A DNA stretch of 15,163 nucleotides, taken from positions 1 through 15,163 of the forward strand of contig JAAYBE010000066.1 in the NCBI GenBank assembly GCA_012719015.1. The letters run 5' to 3'. Positions 13,627 to 15,163 of this stretch are shown here, piece after piece; the first letter of the stretch is position 1, and every line of letters begins with the position of its first letter. The notes below the pieces were generated by a model, which saw only the letters and a program-made list of their open reading frames with translations, had not been told where the DNA came from and did not search any database. The position numbers and the translations under genes are program-made. The DNA is from Actinomycetota bacterium (lineage in GTDB: Bacteria > Actinomycetota > Thermoleophilia > UBA2241).

Positions 13627-15163
13627 AACTGCGACCCGAAGAGATCGCCTCCGTCCTCAAGGCCCAGATCGAAGGCTATCAGGCGGAGATCGAGGTCGAG
13701 GAGGTCGGCACCGTCCTCGAGGTCGGCGACGGGATCGCCCGCATCTACGGCCTGCGCGGCTGCGTGGCCATGGAGATGCTCGAGCTCCCTCACGACGTCA
13801 TCGGGCTGGCGCTCAACCTCGAAGAGGACATCGTCGGAGCGGTCCTCCTGGGTGAGGACACGCTCATCAAGGAGGGCGACGTCGTCAAGCGCACCGGCCG
13901 CGTGCTGCGGGTGCCGGTGGGCGAGGCCATGGTCGGCCGCGTGGTCGACCCGCTCGGCCGTCCGCTCGACGACAAGGGCCCCATCGAGACGGACTCGTAT
14001 CGGCCTGTGGAGTTCAAAGCGCCGGGCGTGGTGGAGCGTCAGGGGGTCAAGGAGCCGCTGCAGACCGGCATCAAAGCCATCGACTCCATGATCCCGATCG
14101 GTCGTGGCCAGCGGGAGCTCATCATCGGTGACCGCCAGACCGGCAAGACCTCCCTCATCGTCGACACCATCATCAACCAGAAGGGCCAGGACGAGATCTG
14201 CGTCTACGTGGCCATCGGCCAGAAGGCCTCGACGGTCATGCAGGTGGTGCAGAAGCTCGAAGAGTACGGGGCGATGGAGTACACGATCGTCGTCGCCGCC
14301 ACCGCTTCCGCCTCGGCGCCGCTCAAGTACCTCGCGCCGTACGCGGGGTGCGCCATGGGCGAGTACTTCCTTTACAGCGGGCGGCACGCCGTCTGCTTCT
14401 ACGACGACCTCTCGAAGCAGGCCGACGCCTACCGCCAGATGTCTCTCCTGTTGCGCCGTCCGCCTGGGCGCGAGGCTTTCCCCGGCGACGTGTTCTATCT
14501 GCACTCCCGGCTGCTGGAGCGCGCCGTCAAGCTCAACGACGAGCTCGGGGGAGGATCACTCACGGCGCTGCCGGTGATCGAGACGCAGGCCGGCGACGTC
14601 TCGGCCTACATCCCCACCAACGTCATCTCGATCACCGACGGCCAGATCTTCCTCACCTCCGAGCTGTTCTACTCCGGCATCCGCCCGGCGATCAACGTCG
14701 GCATCTCGGTCAGCCGCGTCGGCGGCAAGGCGCAGGTCAAGGCCATGCGCCAGGTCGCCGGACGCCTCAAGCTCGACCTGGCGCAGTACCGCGAGCTGCA
14801 GGCGTTCGCCCAGTTCGGCTCGGATCTCGACGCCGTCACCCGGCGCACCCTGGCCCGCGGCGAGCGCATGGTCCAGGTGCTCAACCAGGGTCGTTTCGAC
14901 CCCATGCCTCTCGAGGAGCAGGTCGCGGTGATCTTCGCCGGCAACCAGGGGTTCCTCGACGACCTGGAAGTCGACCAGGTGCAGCAGTTCTGTCAGGGGC
15001 TGCGTGACCATCTGCGCAGCCAGGCCGGCGAGCCGCTCGCCGACATCCGCGACCGGGGTGAGCTCACCGAGGACACCGAGGCCAGACTCAAGGACGCCGT
15101 CGCGGCCCACCACAACGCGTTCGCCGCCACGGTGGAACCCGTGGCCGAGGTCGTCGGACCGGA
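13623..15163 (+). CDS. atpA: F1F0 ATP synthase subunit alpha, 3' end missing
   Basis: The alpha subunit of the catalytic head binds nucleotide at non-catalytic sites and supplies the arginine finger to beta. The window shows 513 codons and no stop; the family is usually about 500-550 residues, so only a short tail is missing. The P-loop GDRQTGKT lies at 169-176, the same numbering as in Escherichia coli. Further family segments are AVCFYDDLSKQADAYRQMS and NVGISVSRVGG, which contains the arginine finger. The GTG start overlaps the atpH stop (GTGA). The next genes expected outside the window are those for gamma, beta and epsilon. Confidence 0.96.
   Translation, partial: MKLRPEEIASVLKAQIEGYQAEIEVEEVGTVLEVGDGIARIYGLRGCVAMEMLELPHDVIGLALNLEEDIVGAVLLGEDTLIKEGDVVKRTGRVLRVPVGEAMVGRVVDPLGRPLDDKGPIETDSYRPVEFKAPGVVERQGVKEPLQTGIKAIDSMIPIGRGQRELIIGDRQTGKTSLIVDTIINQKGQDEICVYVAIGQKASTVMQVVQKLEEYGAMEYTIVVAATASASAPLKYLAPYAGCAMGEYFLYSGRHAVCFYDDLSKQADAYRQMSLLLRRPPGREAFPGDVFYLHSRLLERAVKLNDELGGGSLTALPVIETQAGDVSAYIPTNVISITDGQIFLTSELFYSGIRPAINVGISVSRVGGKAQVKAMRQVAGRLKLDLAQYRELQAFAQFGSDLDAVTRRTLARGERMVQVLNQGRFDPMPLEEQVAVIFAGNQGFLDDLEVDQVQQFCQGLRDHLRSQAGEPLADIRDRGELTEDTEARLKDAVAAHHNAFAATVEPVAEVVGP

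Overview
This window is a housekeeping stretch from a high-GC bacterium (about 70% GC by eye, strong G/C preference at third codon positions). It is most likely a member of the Actinobacteria (Actinomycetota) or a close relative. Three observations argue against a classical actinomycete: a short-form HisG-like gene sits next to hisZ, RpiB is of the cysteine type (Cys66/His99), and the ATP synthase b and delta genes are separate rather than fused. A deep-branching class such as Thermoleophilia or Rubrobacteria fits, but that placement is inference.

Layout. Positions 1-29 hold the first nine codons of an unidentified gene on the minus strand, recognised from a strong ribosome binding site. A divergent spacer of about 450 bases follows. 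Everything after it reads on the plus strand: dnaE (480-3893), hisZ (3945-5138), a hisG-like gene (5138-5761), hisA (5946-6671), a TsaC/Sua5-type tRNA-modification gene (6805-7509), a PhzF-family gene (7506-8399), rpiB (8547-8990), a dCMP deaminase gene (9067-9558), a WecA/TagO-like polyprenyl-phosphate sugar-1-phosphate transferase gene (9555-10679), then the ATP synthase operon: an AtpZ-like gene, an AtpI-like gene, atpB, atpE, atpF, atpH and atpA, the last cut by the window edge.

How the genes work together. The sua5, rpiB and atp order resembles the sua5-rpiB-glyA-upp-atp neighbourhood known from Bacillus and other bacteria. Here glyA and upp are absent, and phzF, the deaminase gene and the wecA-like gene occupy the interval. 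Most junctions are 1- or 4-base stop/start overlaps (hisZ/hisG, sua5/phzF, deaminase/wecA, atpZ/atpI, atpI/atpB, atpF/atpH, atpH/atpA), which implies translational coupling. Four A/T-rich hexamers stand out in the GC-rich gaps as candidate -10 elements: before dnaE, hisA, rpiB and the atp operon. They would divide the strand into at least four transcription units.

Most notable points. The HisG-like protein aligns along its length with short-form ATP phosphoribosyltransferase but lacks the N-terminal PKGR motif and the TG-TL phosphoribosyl-pyrophosphate loop. The DnaE PHP domain keeps all nine metal-ligand positions expected of an active proofreading nuclease. The putative atp promoter has a perfect 13-base inverted repeat between its -35 and -10 elements. 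The truncated divergent gene has its ribosome binding site in the loop of a small hairpin whose stem contains the start codon. I found no mobile element, CRISPR array, tRNA, rRNA or unmistakably new multi-gene system.
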